Below are positions 22,641 to 32,697 of a stretch of 64,000 nucleotides of DNA, one piece after another. Both the position numbers and the translations under genes were made by a program. Origin of the DNA: Monodelphis domestica (lineage: Eukaryota > Chordata > Mammalia > Didelphimorphia > Didelphidae); NCBI RefSeq assembly GCF_027887165.1, contig NC_077228.1, positions 387,566,456 to 387,630,455 of the forward strand. The letters are read 5' to 3'. Under the pieces are notes generated by a model. It was not told the origin of the DNA. It did not search any database and saw only the letters and a program-made list of their open reading frames with translations. Position 1 is the stretch's first letter. Every line of letters starts with the position of its first letter.

Positions 22641-22959
22641 CTAGTCAAACAAAATATCAGGTAAACAAAAAGGATATGTCTCATTTTCTCCAGATCACCT
22701 GCTGCCCATATTCTATCTAATCTGTTACTCCTTAAGATGTTTTCTGGGCTAAAATCTCTAATTGGAATAAGCAATAACCTTGGGGCCAGAGTGGATTCAG
22801 GAAGGACTGAGAATCTCCTTTTATATTTGCTGTTCATTTTGAATCATAGAACCATGGGCCCATTCTCTAGAAGAGCCAGTTCCCTTGGGAGTTTCAGCTA
22901 GTCTTAGAAGACCAAATTTCAAAAACCTGTCTAAAAAAATCACTGAAGGAAAGAGGAGA

Positions 22960-23090
22960 GTGGGTTCTGTCCTCACTTTGACACTAACTCTGAGCCTCTG
23001 TTCCTTGTATAAAAGAAGAGGGTTGGAAAAGTCTTCTAAGACACTTTTGGAAGGTCCTTTCTAACTCATAGAATATCTGATTTGAGTTTC
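22960..23090 (+). mobile_element. THER1-like SINE tail
   Basis: AAGGTCCTTTCTAACTCATAG and the preceding TGAGCCTCTGTTCC are THER1/MIR blocks. Confidence 0.6.
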
Positions 23091-23164
23091 ATTTGGAACA
23101 AGATGTAAGTTTGATTTTGGTCTATCTCAGTTAAACCTCAATTTTGTTAACAGTTGAACAAGTG

Positions 23165-23425
23165 GAAGGGAATAAAGATTTATTAAGTACCTACTATGTG
23201 CCAGGCACTGTACTAAGCACTTTACAAATATTATTTTATTTAATCCTCACAAACCTGCAAGGTAGGCATTGTTATAATTCCAATTTTACAGTTGAGGAAA
23301 ATGAGGTAGATATAGATTAAGTGACTTGCCCAGGGTCATAAAGCTAGTGTCTAAGACTGGATTTGAACTCAGGTCTTCCTGACACTGGATCCAAAGCTCT
23401 ATCTACTATACTATCCAGTTCAATA
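23165..23425 (-). mobile_element. MIR, minus, near full length
   Basis: CTACTATGTGCCAGGCACTG, AATCCTCACAAACCTGCAAGG, CTTGCCCAGGGTCATAAAGC and ACTCAGGTCTTCCTGACAC. Confidence 0.88.
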
Positions 23426-23429
23426 ATAA

Positions 23430-23545
23430 ATTCTGTGATTTTGGCCAAGTCATTTTCTTTCTCTAGGTCCCTAGCTTCCTCCTCTGTAAAATAAAACAAT
23501 TGAACCAGATGATTCTCCTTTAAAATCTAATATTTTGCATTTTGT
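23430..23545 (+). mobile_element. THER1/MIR-like fragment
   Basis: GTGATTTTGGCCAAGTCATT and CCTCCTCTGTAAAATAAAAC. Confidence 0.65.
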
Positions 23546-23789
23546 TATGACATTTTGAGAATCTGGAAATTATGTATGTATGTGACTGAATGAATGAATT
23601 AATGAAAAAATATATTTGAAGCATTTACCAGATACCAAGCTCAGCAGTTATATTTTTGTAACTGGATAAGATGGAGCAAATTCTCACCAATCAGCCCTGG
23701 CTACCTCTTCTTTAACTCAGAAGCCCCTTCTTTGTATGATTTTGATCTTCACATTTTAAAGCTCACATTTTTCCTTTTGACAAAATCAA

Positions 23790-24065
23790 AAAGCTTCTTT
23801 TTTTTACATTAAATTTTAGTTTTTCAATTTGGCAGTTGTTTTCTGAGATTTTGCCATTCAAACTCTCTTCTTCCCTCCCCCTTTCTTTGGGGGGGTAAAT
23901 AGTCTGATATAGGTTATTCTGGGGCTTTCATGCAATATATCACATACATAATAAAAAATTCATGAAGTAAATAAAGTGAAGGATGCCGTGCTTTGATCTG
24001 CAATCAGTTTTCAACAGTTCCTTCTTTGGTTGTAGACAAGCAATACATTTCTGCTGTAAATTAGC
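23790..24065 (-). mobile_element. L1 3' UTR-like, minus
   Basis: T-rich start, CTTTCTTTGGGGGGG, TGAAGTAAATAAAGTG and TTCAACAGTTCCTTC. Assigned by similarity of style to other L1 tails here. Confidence 0.5.
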
Positions 24066-24645
24066 AATGTAATGATTTATCCTGTTTATAGCTTAAACTA
24101 GCAATTTGTTTAGCAAATAGGTTCTGCCCTCAGTGACCACTAATAAATTAAATTGTGTTTTGATTAAACAAATCTTGCATTTCACACCAAGTAAATACTT
24201 TTATAGACCTTCACCTCTGATTGAAGTGTATACATAAAGTATGATGTAAACTCACTAAGATTTAACTTTTGGGAATAAATATAAATAGAAGTGTAATTCA
24301 TGAGTTTGTCAATGGTTATTTCCTGTTTCAGTCTTTATCTTTTTTTTTTAATCTGTATATTTGAAAACTTCAACAGATGTGTGATTTCCTCAATGTGGCT
24401 ATTCCATCTTTTGGTGTAGATTGCCACTTATCCATGCATGCCTTCTCATCCTGTGCCATGTCCTTCCATAGATCCTCCCTAGAAGGTTTGTTCAATAGAT
24501 TGGAGACCTTCCTTGATATCTTTGTACATTTCTTGGGCACCAATGTGTGCTGTCCATCTCCTAACTCTAACTCTTACCACCTATGTCACTGGCCTGCCTC
24601 CTTTTCTGATCCTCGTCTTTCCTCAGTGGTACATATGCCTTACAC
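24066..24645. other. Unassigned; host sequence of a MITE
   Basis: C/T-rich in 24390-24640, perhaps an old L2 in plus orientation. No firm match. Confidence 0.35.
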
Positions 24646-24867
24646 CAGTGCTGTCAAGCTCAAATAGAAATGGGGCCACTAAACTATCCATAAGGGTCCC
24701 TGCAGGGTGCATATTGACTCAGAACATGACACATTTATATTATCTATGCTTTATTATATTTTATTTACTTTGTTAAATTTCCCAATTACATTTTAGTCTG
24801 GTTTGGGTCATAAATGGCAATGTTATGAGATGTGGGCAACCCATGGGCAGTGTGTTTGACAACTCTG
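24646..24867. mobile_element. hAT-type MITE of a second family, 222 bp
   Basis: Ends CAGTGCTGTCAAGC and (inverted) CAGAGTTGTCAAAC are imperfect terminal inverted repeats. The 8-bp flanks CCTTACAC (24638-24645) and CCTTATAC (24868-24875) match at 7 of 8. Confidence 0.75.
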
Positions 24868-24875
24868 CCTTATAC

Positions 24876-27056
24876 CACTTCTGGAGCTTGGCCAATTGGA
24901 CAGATACTAACATTGCCCTTTAAGTGCCCTTGATTTGATTCTTTGAGGACCGTGGCATTTCCAGATTGGCAACCTTGTAGCAAAGGGGCAGCATTTGTGG
25001 AGGAAAGATGGGTCTTTGTGCCAAGGATCAGCTTGGGCTCATTAGAAGTAGGAGTAATGCTCCACATGCTATCCAACCCATTCTCCTTCCTCTTTCAGTT
25101 CTGGAGCCAGATCACTGCCCACTTGTAGAGACTGTCTGAAATTGCTACCCACATCGTTTCTCTCAGATACACATGATTAAACATAAAATGAAATGAAACA
25201 AACTGTATTATCTGAGTGCTCTAATGCTTATTTTTCTTCATTCTTGGGCCACTTGAGGGGTTTTTGACATGTGGCTGAGTTGAGTAAAAACCTAATAGTG
25301 ACCAAAGGAACTTCCCCCTCCAGGTTGCCAGTTATAGGCACAGGTAGACGAGTACCAGATTAGGAGACCAAAGATGACACATGTCACAAGAAAGTTCTCT
25401 AGAGGTCACTGCAAAGAAAATAAATGCTGGCTTTTATGTGGAAAGACTACCATTAAAGAGATGGCACAGCAGCTTAAAAAAAGTCTCTCTCCCACATAAC
25501 TATTTAACTTTCATCATTTTTATGGTCTAGTAAGTGGGATATAAAATGAAGCTGATTTATTTGGGTTGACAGATGAGGGCTAATGAAAGTGATATCATCA
25601 GTCATCTTAAATGGGGGAAGGGGAAGGAGAGTGAGATTAGCTGAGATCCGAAGCGGAGCTGCCAAAGTGTCAGTGTCCTGACTTGTCCCAAGTTGTCATT
25701 ATAACTGCCACCACTCTTTACCCCTTTTAAAAATGAACAAACCAACTTCAGACCAGTCAGCGCATCTGCTTTGAACCCGGATCTCACTAATTAGCTGGTC
25801 TTCTGCTTGGATGCTGAGCTAGTTGCTAGACATAGAAAGCTCCCATTCCTCTCCCACTGTATTCCTCTGTGGTGTTTGATAAGACTTAACATGATATTAG
25901 CCTGGCAAATCTATCACACCAGAAACAGAGCTTCCCTACTGAGGTATAAGGGAGCGTGTCAATGCTCACAATGCCTCCAGTTCTTGGCTGTGGATCTCAC
26001 TGAGGTCATTTTTTTCAGCTGCTAGCAAGACTTTAAATCTGTCAGTTCCCAGCACTGCTGGCACAAGTTTAACTCTGGCCTTTCCAAGAAGCCCTCCCTA
26101 GCTAAACAGAAGTGCCAAGTTGTGAGTAGAGCCACAGCCTTTCTGAGGAGTTCCATAGGCAGTGATAATAAAAAGCCCCAGGAGAAATTTTAGCTCTAAT
26201 CTAATCTTCTTCTCTCCTATATATGGCTCAGGTTCTTAGGGATTTATCCTGAGAAAATCAGGCTGCTGCCAGAGACACTCAGGCAAATGCCTGAGAGGCA
26301 GGGGAGCAATTAGGAGTCCAACCCCAATTCTCAAGGGATAGTTCCCAAAGCATCTCTGGAAACTGTCCATGATGCTGTGCCCCAGCTGAGTGATTGGCCT
26401 TTTGACTCCTACCTTAGGAGGAGAATTGCAATGCCATCCCTACACTGCCTTCAGCCTGGTTCAAAAATGTCCTGGGTAAAGTGTAATAATGCAACTAGTT
26501 ATTTCAGGGAAAACTTGTCAGAGGCTCCATTTCTCTTTTTTGTCTTCCCCAGAGCTTGGAGCAGAATAAAGCATTGATATGGGAGAGAAAGCAAGACTAA
26601 TTTCGAACAGAATAGACCCCAGAGTTAATCAATAGATAAGGCCTCTGAAGTCCTTGGTCCTGACTGAACTGCATAAGGAGACTCCTATTTAAGGAATGAA
26701 ATGTCTCCAAGAGCCAAAAATGCTTTTTGGTTTGGCAATCTTTATCTGATCTCTGGGAGAGGTTAATAGCCCAGATGTACAATGTGGAAATTTTGAAACT
26801 TCCTTTCAATGTAACCCCACCTCCTGTGAAGCTCTATCCACCCCCACCCCCAAGGAAAACAATGTATTCTGGCCTATTTACAAAAAAAAAGTAAAACCCA
26901 AATTATAGTCATGGTAAAATGTACAACTTTTTTATATCCTGCAATATGGTGCTTTGAAGAACTATATGGTTTTTATTCTATGTTTAAAGAAAATCTGTAA
27001 GTTGTTTAGAAGGTCATAATAATTCCTGAAGGTCATTTAGGGACTGATTATTTGCC
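24876..27056. other. Repeat-poor block, 2.2 kb
   Basis: I find no SINE, LINE, LTR or MITE here, the longest such block outside the gene. Short ORFs on both strands lack domains. Could be single-copy regulatory sequence; this is inference only. Confidence 0.5.
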
Positions 27057-27060
27057 CTAC

Positions 27061-27605
27061 TGTTATGGGCATGGAAGGATACCCCTTGGGGTTCGCGAAA
27101 GATACCTTTTGTAAGCATGCAATGACTCTAAAACTTAGCTTAAAAACAAAAAGAGATTTATTAATTTAGAGAGTAATGTTGAGAGTGGCCAGGAGGATAG
27201 GAAGGTAGAACAGCAAGATGGGGAGCAGTTCCTTGGGAGGACAGCATGAAAGGAAAGGCTGTTCCCCCATGGGGACAGCATGGATGGAGAGGCTGTCCCT
27301 CAGATGACATCAGTTCTGGGGTTTATATACTCTTTAGATGCTATGTCCTGGTGTGGACATGACCAGAATGTTAGTCCCTCAGGCATTTGGTGGAGTGGGG
27401 TGGTCATCTGACTGGGGTCTGCCTGGAGGCATAAAGATTCATCTCTTTGTCCACCTTAAATCTAGAGGACAAAAGAGGGTAAACATCTCAGGACCCTGGC
27501 TGGGGTCATTGGGTGTTTCTAGGTTGAGTCACAAGGATGCAAGGGCAAAGGAGTTTTTCCTGATAATAGTTGGCCTGGGTTTCTGGGGGTACAGTGCCCA
27601 TGTCA
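27061..27605 (-). mobile_element. Solo LTR, minus, 545 bp
   Basis: The plus strand begins TGTTATGGGC and ends CCCATGTCA. CTAC at 27057-27060 and 27606-27609 is a perfect 4-bp duplication. Its polyadenylation signal on minus is at 27157-27162. It is the same family as 33365-33765: both share CTGTACCCCCAGAAA-like and AATAAATCTCT blocks. No internal coding region. Confidence 0.85.
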
Positions 27606-27915
27606 CTACCATCCCTTATTTTTCTTTCACTTTCATGATTTTTGACCAAAAGAAAGCTACTGCAATTCAAATTGATCTGTCCAATAACTTGATTAAAGAC
27701 TAGTGTAAATGGATTTTTGCAGCCCATGGTTGTTACTATGGAAACTTGGTAGGCCTGATAGAGGCTACCCAAGGGTTCCTCAGCTTCCTATAGGCTTGTT
27801 TTTGCCTTTGAATAGGCTTCCATGAAGAAGCCAAAGGATGGCAATGCTAGTGGCTGTTATCCTTGGGTGGTGGGAATCTGTAGGGATAATAAGTACAGAG
27901 TGATTATTTACTCCT
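27606..27915. other. Unassigned sequence between LTR and MITE
   Basis: No family recognised. Confidence 0.4.
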
Positions 27916-28128
27916 GTGTTGGCAAACCTATGGCACCAGTGCTGGAGGGGGCTCTTCCCTTCCGCCTCTCCATGCCCACCTGAGGACATTTCTCACATGA
28001 TCCGCCTCTCTGCCCAGCAGCCCAATGGGAACACTTCTTCCCTCCCCTGTCTGGAGTAAGGGGGGAGCTCACATGCTGCTTGAGGATGCAGTTTGGGCAC
28101 TTGGTCTCTAAAATGTTAGCCATCACTG
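27916..28128 (-). mobile_element. hAT-type MITE, 213 bp
   Basis: Begins GTGTTGGCAAACC and ends GCCATCACTG. Flanks TTACTCCT (27908-27915) and ATACTCCT (28129-28136) match at 7 of 8. Confidence 0.75.
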
Positions 28129-28136
28129 ATACTCCT

Positions 28137-28973
28137 TCTCATTTGTTCCTTGCTCTTCTGTTTGAGATTTTATGAAATCTGTGCTTTCTCCTCTCCACTT
28201 CTCTTTTCGGTCTCTATGACCTCTGCCCCATACTTGGAGATGGGAAACATGTTCTTTCTTAGCCCCCCTGCTCAAAAGCAACACCACTAGGACCTGGCAA
28301 ACTCTTGGTAGTGTTTTCTCTAGCTGGAGGCAGATACTGGATCTACCAAGTTTCCATGGTAATGGTAACTCTCAGGCTGGTGCAAGTCCATGTTACATCA
28401 GATTTCTGGCCCAGGAAAGAATGGAGATAGAAGAAGAATAAAAGAAGTTGTGGATTAAAATGAAAAGTTTATAGCGTAAACAACATGGTATAGAGGTGTT
28501 AACTGGAAAAAACACAGAACTATTAAATCAAAATCACTCTTTAATCAAGGGCAAAAGGGTTCAGCACTAATAGTCCTGGACAACAGAGCTCTGCGCCACA
28601 CGTGACTGCACAGGGTCCAAGGATTGAACTCTGGCTGCTCTGGTCATTGACCCCTGGGAAATGCCAAATGTAGGAGAATGACAATTCCAAAGAGCCATTA
28701 AAGTTGGGGAGCTTAAATACCTTTCTAGATGACCTGAGGGCTTAGGATGACAGGGACAGTAGATTGACTTTATTATGGTAAGAAAGGAAAATGAGGAGTT
28801 CCAAACAGAAATAACAGTGAGGAGCTGATGCTTTACAATGGACAAAAAGGGAAAAATCCAGCCCAGGGCTGGGCCACCTTGGTCAAGGACTTTAGCCTAG
28901 AGGGAGAAACCTTGAGGACAAAAGAGATACCCAACCTCTGATGGGATTAGCTATTTCCACCCAAACTACCACA
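28137..28973. other. Unassigned, possibly LTR-derived
   Basis: Contains C/G-richer stretches and TTAATCAAGGGCAAAAGG. It may be the body of the element whose end is the 134-bp repeat, but I cannot show this. Confidence 0.3.
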
Positions 28974-29106
28974 ATGTCTATTGTTAGCCTGAGACCAGTG
29001 AAGTAGGACCTTCCCTCAGAGAGAAAACTCTCCTATGACAAGGTCAAACCTGGGGTTTCTATCTCCTAACTAAATAAACTGGAGACTTCTAGATTCCACA
29101 CTGACA
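28974..29106 (+). repeat. 134-bp repeat, copy C (direct to copy B)
   Basis: ATGTCTATTGTT, GTGAAGTAGGACCTTCCC, AAACCTGGGGTTTCTAT and AACTAAATAAACTGG follow copies A and B. It ends CTGACA, right where a CORE-SINE begins. More diverged than A and B are from each other. Confidence 0.75.
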
Positions 29107-29313
29107 GTGGATAGCTAGCTGGCTAACCTAAGGAAAAGGTAGGTTCAAATTCTTTACCTGATAGCCTGGCTGTGATCTTGGGCAGGTCATTAACCTCTTA
29201 GTGCCCCAGGCCAACTATCTAAGTCACAGAAGGGGTGCTCATCTGCATTTATAGAGGGCAGGTCCTCATTGGGAGTTTCAGAAACCAAATAAATCACAGC
29301 TCTGGCTTAAAAA
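29107..29313 (+). mobile_element. CORE-SINE, plus
   Basis: GTGGATAGCTAGCTGGC head, GCTGTGATCTTGGGCAGG and a GCTCATCTGCATTTATAG tail. Confidence 0.65.
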
Positions 29314-29394
29314 AGGGGGGGAGGGGTAGTGTGAATTTATCTAAGATCATCCTTTCCCATACTGCCAGGGAAGAACTCTAGCCAAGACAGAGAT

Positions 29395-29565
29395 GACAGG
29401 ATGGCATAGTAAAAAGCTCATTAGATCAGGATTCAAGTCCTTCTGGTTTGGCCATAGCAAATTCTGTGATCTCAGGGAAGTCATTCAAACTTTTGGGACT
29501 CCATTTCCTCCTTTGTTTAGAGGCTTGCATTAGGTGATCTCTGACATTCTCTGATTTCATTTCAG
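29395..29565 (+). mobile_element. THER1-like SINE
   Basis: GGATGGCATAGTAAAAAGC, CTGTGATCTCAGGGAAGTC and TAGGTGATCTCTGACATTC. Confidence 0.7.
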
Positions 29566-29689
29566 AATGGATTGTTGAGTACCTTCTATCTTTCTATACA
29601 TATATATATGTATATCACACTTGGTTAACTCTGAGGAGAAAGTCTGCCTCTAATAAGATGTTCCCATGGTCCTCAAAGTCCAATAGAAT

Positions 29690-29860
29690 CACGAGATTAT
29701 AGATTTAGAGGTGGACAGAATCTCAGGGGTCATCTAGGTCAACCTCTTCATTATCAGAAGAAGAATGAGAAGTGAATTAAGCTATTTGAGTTCACAAAAG
29801 TGGTAAATGTTAGAGATGGGATTTGAACATAGGATTAAATGCACTACTCTTCACACCACT
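29690..29860 (-). mobile_element. MIR3/THER1-like fragment, minus
   Basis: GGGGTCATCTAGGTCAACC and TGGGATTTGAACATAGGA. Confidence 0.6.
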
Positions 29861-29894
29861 TCATTATCATTCTTTCATTTTTATATCAGTAAGT

Positions 29895-30085
29895 CATGAA
29901 GCAGTGTAGCAGAGTGGAAAAAAAAATTGGACTGATTCAAATTTTGCCTCAGTTGCTGACTACTTTGTGACCTTGGGCAAACGTAACTTTTGTGGGCCTC
30001 AGTTTACTCACCTTCAAAATGAAGGAGCTATAGCTATACTAAATGATCCATAACCCTTTCAGTTCTAAATCTATATTTCTGAAGC
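29895..30085 (+). mobile_element. THER1-like SINE
   Basis: AGTGTAGCAGAGTGGAA, TGTGACCTTGGGCAAACG and TTTCAGTTCTAAATCTATA. Confidence 0.7.
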
Positions 30086-30247
30086 ATAACCTAGTGATTT
30101 CTCTACAAATTTCTTAATGATACTATTTCTCCTGGCCTGAGCCAAATTTAGCTGCAATAAAATATGCATGACTTTGATTCTCTCTTGCCCTGATTCTTGC
30201 AATCAGCTCACGAATCTTATGCTTTTTCAATAAAAGGTTTTTGTTAC

Positions 30248-30381
30248 TGTCAACATGGAAATCTAGAAGTCCCCAGTTTATTTAGTTTAAAGGTAGAAAC
30301 CCCAGGTTTTGACCTTGTCACAGGAGAGGTTTCCCTCTGAGGGAAGGTCCCACTTCACCAAACAATAAACATTCACTTCAG
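30248..30381 (-). repeat. 134-bp inverted repeat, copy A (left of the RT ORF)
   Basis: It starts TGTCAACATGGAAATCTAG and its far end is CACTTCAG. It is the reverse complement of copy B over all 134 bp with about 12 mismatches by eye (about 91%). Homology with B stops at the same inner point in both. Confidence 0.9.
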
Positions 30382-30450
30382 CTTTGGTGCAGTAGGCAGC
30401 CCATCAGTCTCGCAAGCTGAAGGTCCTGAGTTTGATCCTCGGTAAGGAGT
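30379..30450 (+). other. tRNA-like sequence (tRNA-Met-related), not a functional tRNA gene
   Basis: TTGGTGCAGTAGGCAGCCC fits an A box and GAGTTTGATCC a B box, correctly spaced. The anticodon arm TCAGT-CTCGCAA-GCTGA folds with a 7-base loop and anticodon CGC, and the T arm CTGAG-TTTGATC-CTCGG pairs. The body is close to tRNA-Met, but the acceptor stem does not pair. It is antisense to the LINE and lies in its 3' region. Confidence 0.6.
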
Positions 30451-30455
30451 GGTAG

Positions 30456-30472
30456 TCTCTCGGTGACCGAGA
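30456..30472 (-). other. Stem-loop in the LINE 3' region
   Basis: TCTCGG and CCGAGA flank a 3-base loop (on minus TCTCGGTCACCGAGA). Many LINEs use a 3' RNA hairpin for recognition by their RT; whether this one does is inference. Confidence 0.45.
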
Positions 30473-30499
30473 ATGACGATTGTCTTTGTGCATTATCAT

Positions 30500-32614
30500 C
30501 TATTGATGTACCCTCATGTGGCTTTGGAGTCCAAAGGCTGAGGCGCAGAGTGTGTGGCACATGGGGCATGGAACGCCAGTTGTTACGGGAGGTGCGGTTG
30601 TGGCCTGGTGTCGGCGTTCACGCGCAGCGGCAAGACGTCGACGTTGCTCATCTTCAAAGGTGATGGCGGCATGGTGAATGTGGGCTCGCCAGCTGCTTCT
30701 GTCAGAGGCAGCGAGTTCTAGTTGCTTTGGTGTCATGCCAGCCCACTTCAAGTTGGACTTTAGCTGATCCTTGAATCTCTTCTTTGGTCGGCCTTGTTTC
30801 CTGAATCCAGCTGACAGTTCACCATAGAATACCTGTCTTGGTATTCGCTGTGGGTCCATGCGGATGACGTGTCCAGACCATCGTAGCTGGGCTTTGAGGA
30901 CCAGGACTTCGATGCTGATGGAGTTGGCTCTGTCGAGGACTTCCTGGTTGGTGATTCGGTCCTGCCATCGGATCCTCATGATTGATGGGAGGGAGAGTTG
31001 GTGGAATCGCTCCAGCTGTTTCATGTGCTTCTGGTACAGTGTCCATGTCTCACAACCGTACAGGAGCGAGCTGAGGACCACTGCGTTGTACACTTTGAGC
31101 TTCGTCGCAGTGCTTACACCCCTGTGTTGGAGGACTTTGCAGCGCAGCCGCCTGAGTACTTGGCTGGTCTTTTGGATCCTGGCATTGATCTCGTGGTCTA
31201 GGGACCCGTCGTTGGCAATGGTGCTGCCCAGGTACTTGAAAGTGTTGATGTTAGAAAGCTGTGTGCCATTGATTGTAATGCACAGTTGGTTAGTTGGCCT
31301 CCCTGGTGCAGGTTGGAACAGCACCTCTGTTTTGCTGAGGCTGATAGTCAGGCCAAACAGTTTTGTTGCGGTAGAGAACCTGTCCACAATGGTTTGAAGA
31401 TGATTTTCTTGGTGGGCCATGAGAGCACAGTCATCTGCAAAGAGAGCTTCCAGGATGAGTCTCTCTGTTGTCTTTGTTTTTGCAGTCAGGTGGCGAAGGT
31501 CGAATAGTGAGCCATCCAGTCGGTATTTGATGTAGACGCCCAGGTCTAGATGCATCACAGCATGTCGTAATACTTGGGTGAAAAATAGGTTGAATAGTAC
31601 CGGAGCAAGGACACAGACTTGTTTCATGCCATTGGAGATGTTGAAGTGATCAGAAGTCTCTCCACCAGATAGGACTTCCCCTGTCATGTCGACATGAAAG
31701 AGCTGGATCAGTTTGACGAATTTTGCTGGGCAACTGAGCTTGCTGAGGATCACCCACAATGCGTCCCTGTTCACTGTGTCGAACGCCTTTGTCAGGTCTA
31801 TGAAGACAATGTAGAGACTCAGGTTCTGCTCAAGGCATTTTTCCTGCATTTGCCTCACCGTGAAGACCATGTCGATGGTGCTGCGATCTGGTCGGAAGCC
31901 ACATTGTGATTCAGGCAGGTTCTGCTCTGAAACAGATGACAGGAGTCTGTTGAGTATAACACGGGCGAGGATCTTTCCAGCAGTGGAGAGTAGTGAGATG
32001 CCTCTGTAGTTGTCACAGGCTGCTCGTGAGCCTTTGTTCTTGTATAGGGCTACGATGGAGGCATCTCTGAGTTCTGGGGGCATGTCTTCCTCTTCCCATA
32101 TGCTGGTCAGCACTATGTGGAATGCCTGGAGTGCCTTTCCATTTAAGGCCTTGTACACCTCGGTTGGAATCCCGTCTTTACCGAGTGCCTTGCCTGCACT
32201 CATTTGTTTAATGGCTTTTTGGACTTCCTCTATTGAAGGAGGGACATCAAGTTGTTCAATGGTGCGGTTTTGGGGGATCTGGTCAAGGGCGCTTTGATCG
32301 ACTGAAGAGGGTCGGTTGAGAAGCTGACTGAAGTGTTCTTTCCACCTGTTGCTGATGCCTTTTTTATCTTTTATGAGAGTGTCACCGTCAGAGATAGCAA
32401 GGGAGTGGTAGTGGGTTTTAATGGCCCATAGACAAGTCTTGAGGGCACTGAAAAATTGTTTGTAGATTTTTGTATCAGCAAAACACTGGATTTCTTCTGC
32501 CTTTTTTTCCCACCATAGGTCTTGCATCTTCCTGATCTCACGCTGCGCCGTGGCTTGGAGAGACTTGAATCTGTCCTTTTTAGGAGCAGAGTTTGGGTTA
32601 TTTTGCCACTCCAT
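30500..32614 (-). CDS. RTE-type reverse transcriptase ORF, 704 codons, endonuclease domain missing
   Basis: An uninterrupted frame; the region upstream stays open to a TAG at about 32668. Order of parts: basic N-terminal helix region (1-90); RT domain with GKDGIPTEVYK (145-155), NYRGISLLS (202-210), motif A FIDLTKAFDTV (271-281), motif B NGMKQVCVLAP (328-338), motif C FADD (392-395) and SKTEVLF (427-433); thumb and basic region; and a C-terminal C2H2 finger with Cys683, Cys686, His699 and His703. RTE proteins normally have an N-terminal AP endonuclease of about 230 residues, absent here. In motif B the usual Gly after Gln is Val333, and GKAPGKDG reads GKALGKDG, so activity is doubtful. It would act in copying its RNA to DNA at the insertion site. 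Probably a defective but fairly young element rather than a host gene. Confidence 0.88.
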   Translation of the reverse strand: MEWQNNPNSAPKKDRFKSLQATAQREIRKMQDLWWEKKAEEIQCFADTKIYKQFFSALKTCLWAIKTHYHSLAISDGDTLIKDKKGISNRWKEHFSQLLNRPSSVDQSALDQIPQNRTIEQLDVPPSIEEVQKAIKQMSAGKALGKDGIPTEVYKALNGKALQAFHIVLTSIWEEEDMPPELRDASIVALYKNKGSRAACDNYRGISLLSTAGKILARVILNRLLSSVSEQNLPESQCGFRPDRSTIDMVFTVRQMQEKCLEQNLSLYIVFIDLTKAFDTVNRDALWVILSKLSCPAKFVKLIQLFHVDMTGEVLSGGETSDHFNISNGMKQVCVLAPVLFNLFFTQVLRHAVMHLDLGVYIKYRLDGSLFDLRHLTAKTKTTERLILEALFADDCALMAHQENHLQTIVDRFSTATKLFGLTISLSKTEVLFQPAPGRPTNQLCITINGTQLSNINTFKYLGSTIANDGSLDHEINARIQKTSQVLRRLRCKVLQHRGVSTATKLKVYNAVVLSSLLYGCETWTLYQKHMKQLERFHQLSLPSIMRIRWQDRITNQEVLDRANSISIEVLVLKAQLRWSGHVIRMDPQRIPRQVFYGELSAGFRKQGRPKKRFKDQLKSNLKWAGMTPKQLELAASDRSSWRAHIHHAAITFEDEQRRRLAAARERRHQATTAPPVTTGVPCPMCHTLCASAFGLQSHMRVHQ

Positions 32615-32697
32615 AGAGGTAAAGAGGGTGTGATATACTGGGAAAGGCTTCTGGATACAAGAGAGCTACTTGACTTGGGATGGGGTCTGCCTCCCAC

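Larger units (their letters stand above)
30382..32690 (-). mobile_element. 5'-truncated RTE-type LINE
   Basis: It covers the RT ORF and a short 3' region. The 5' end is lost: no apurinic endonuclease domain lies upstream. Boundaries are the inverted repeats on both sides. Its base composition differs from the flanks, with many CpG (nine in 30601-30660). Confidence 0.85.

Noticed and set aside
30379-30450. Functional tRNA gene
   Set aside because: The acceptor stem does not pair and no terminator T run follows; only the arms and boxes remain.
30858-31397. 179-codon plus frame
   Set aside because: Antisense shadow of the RT ORF.
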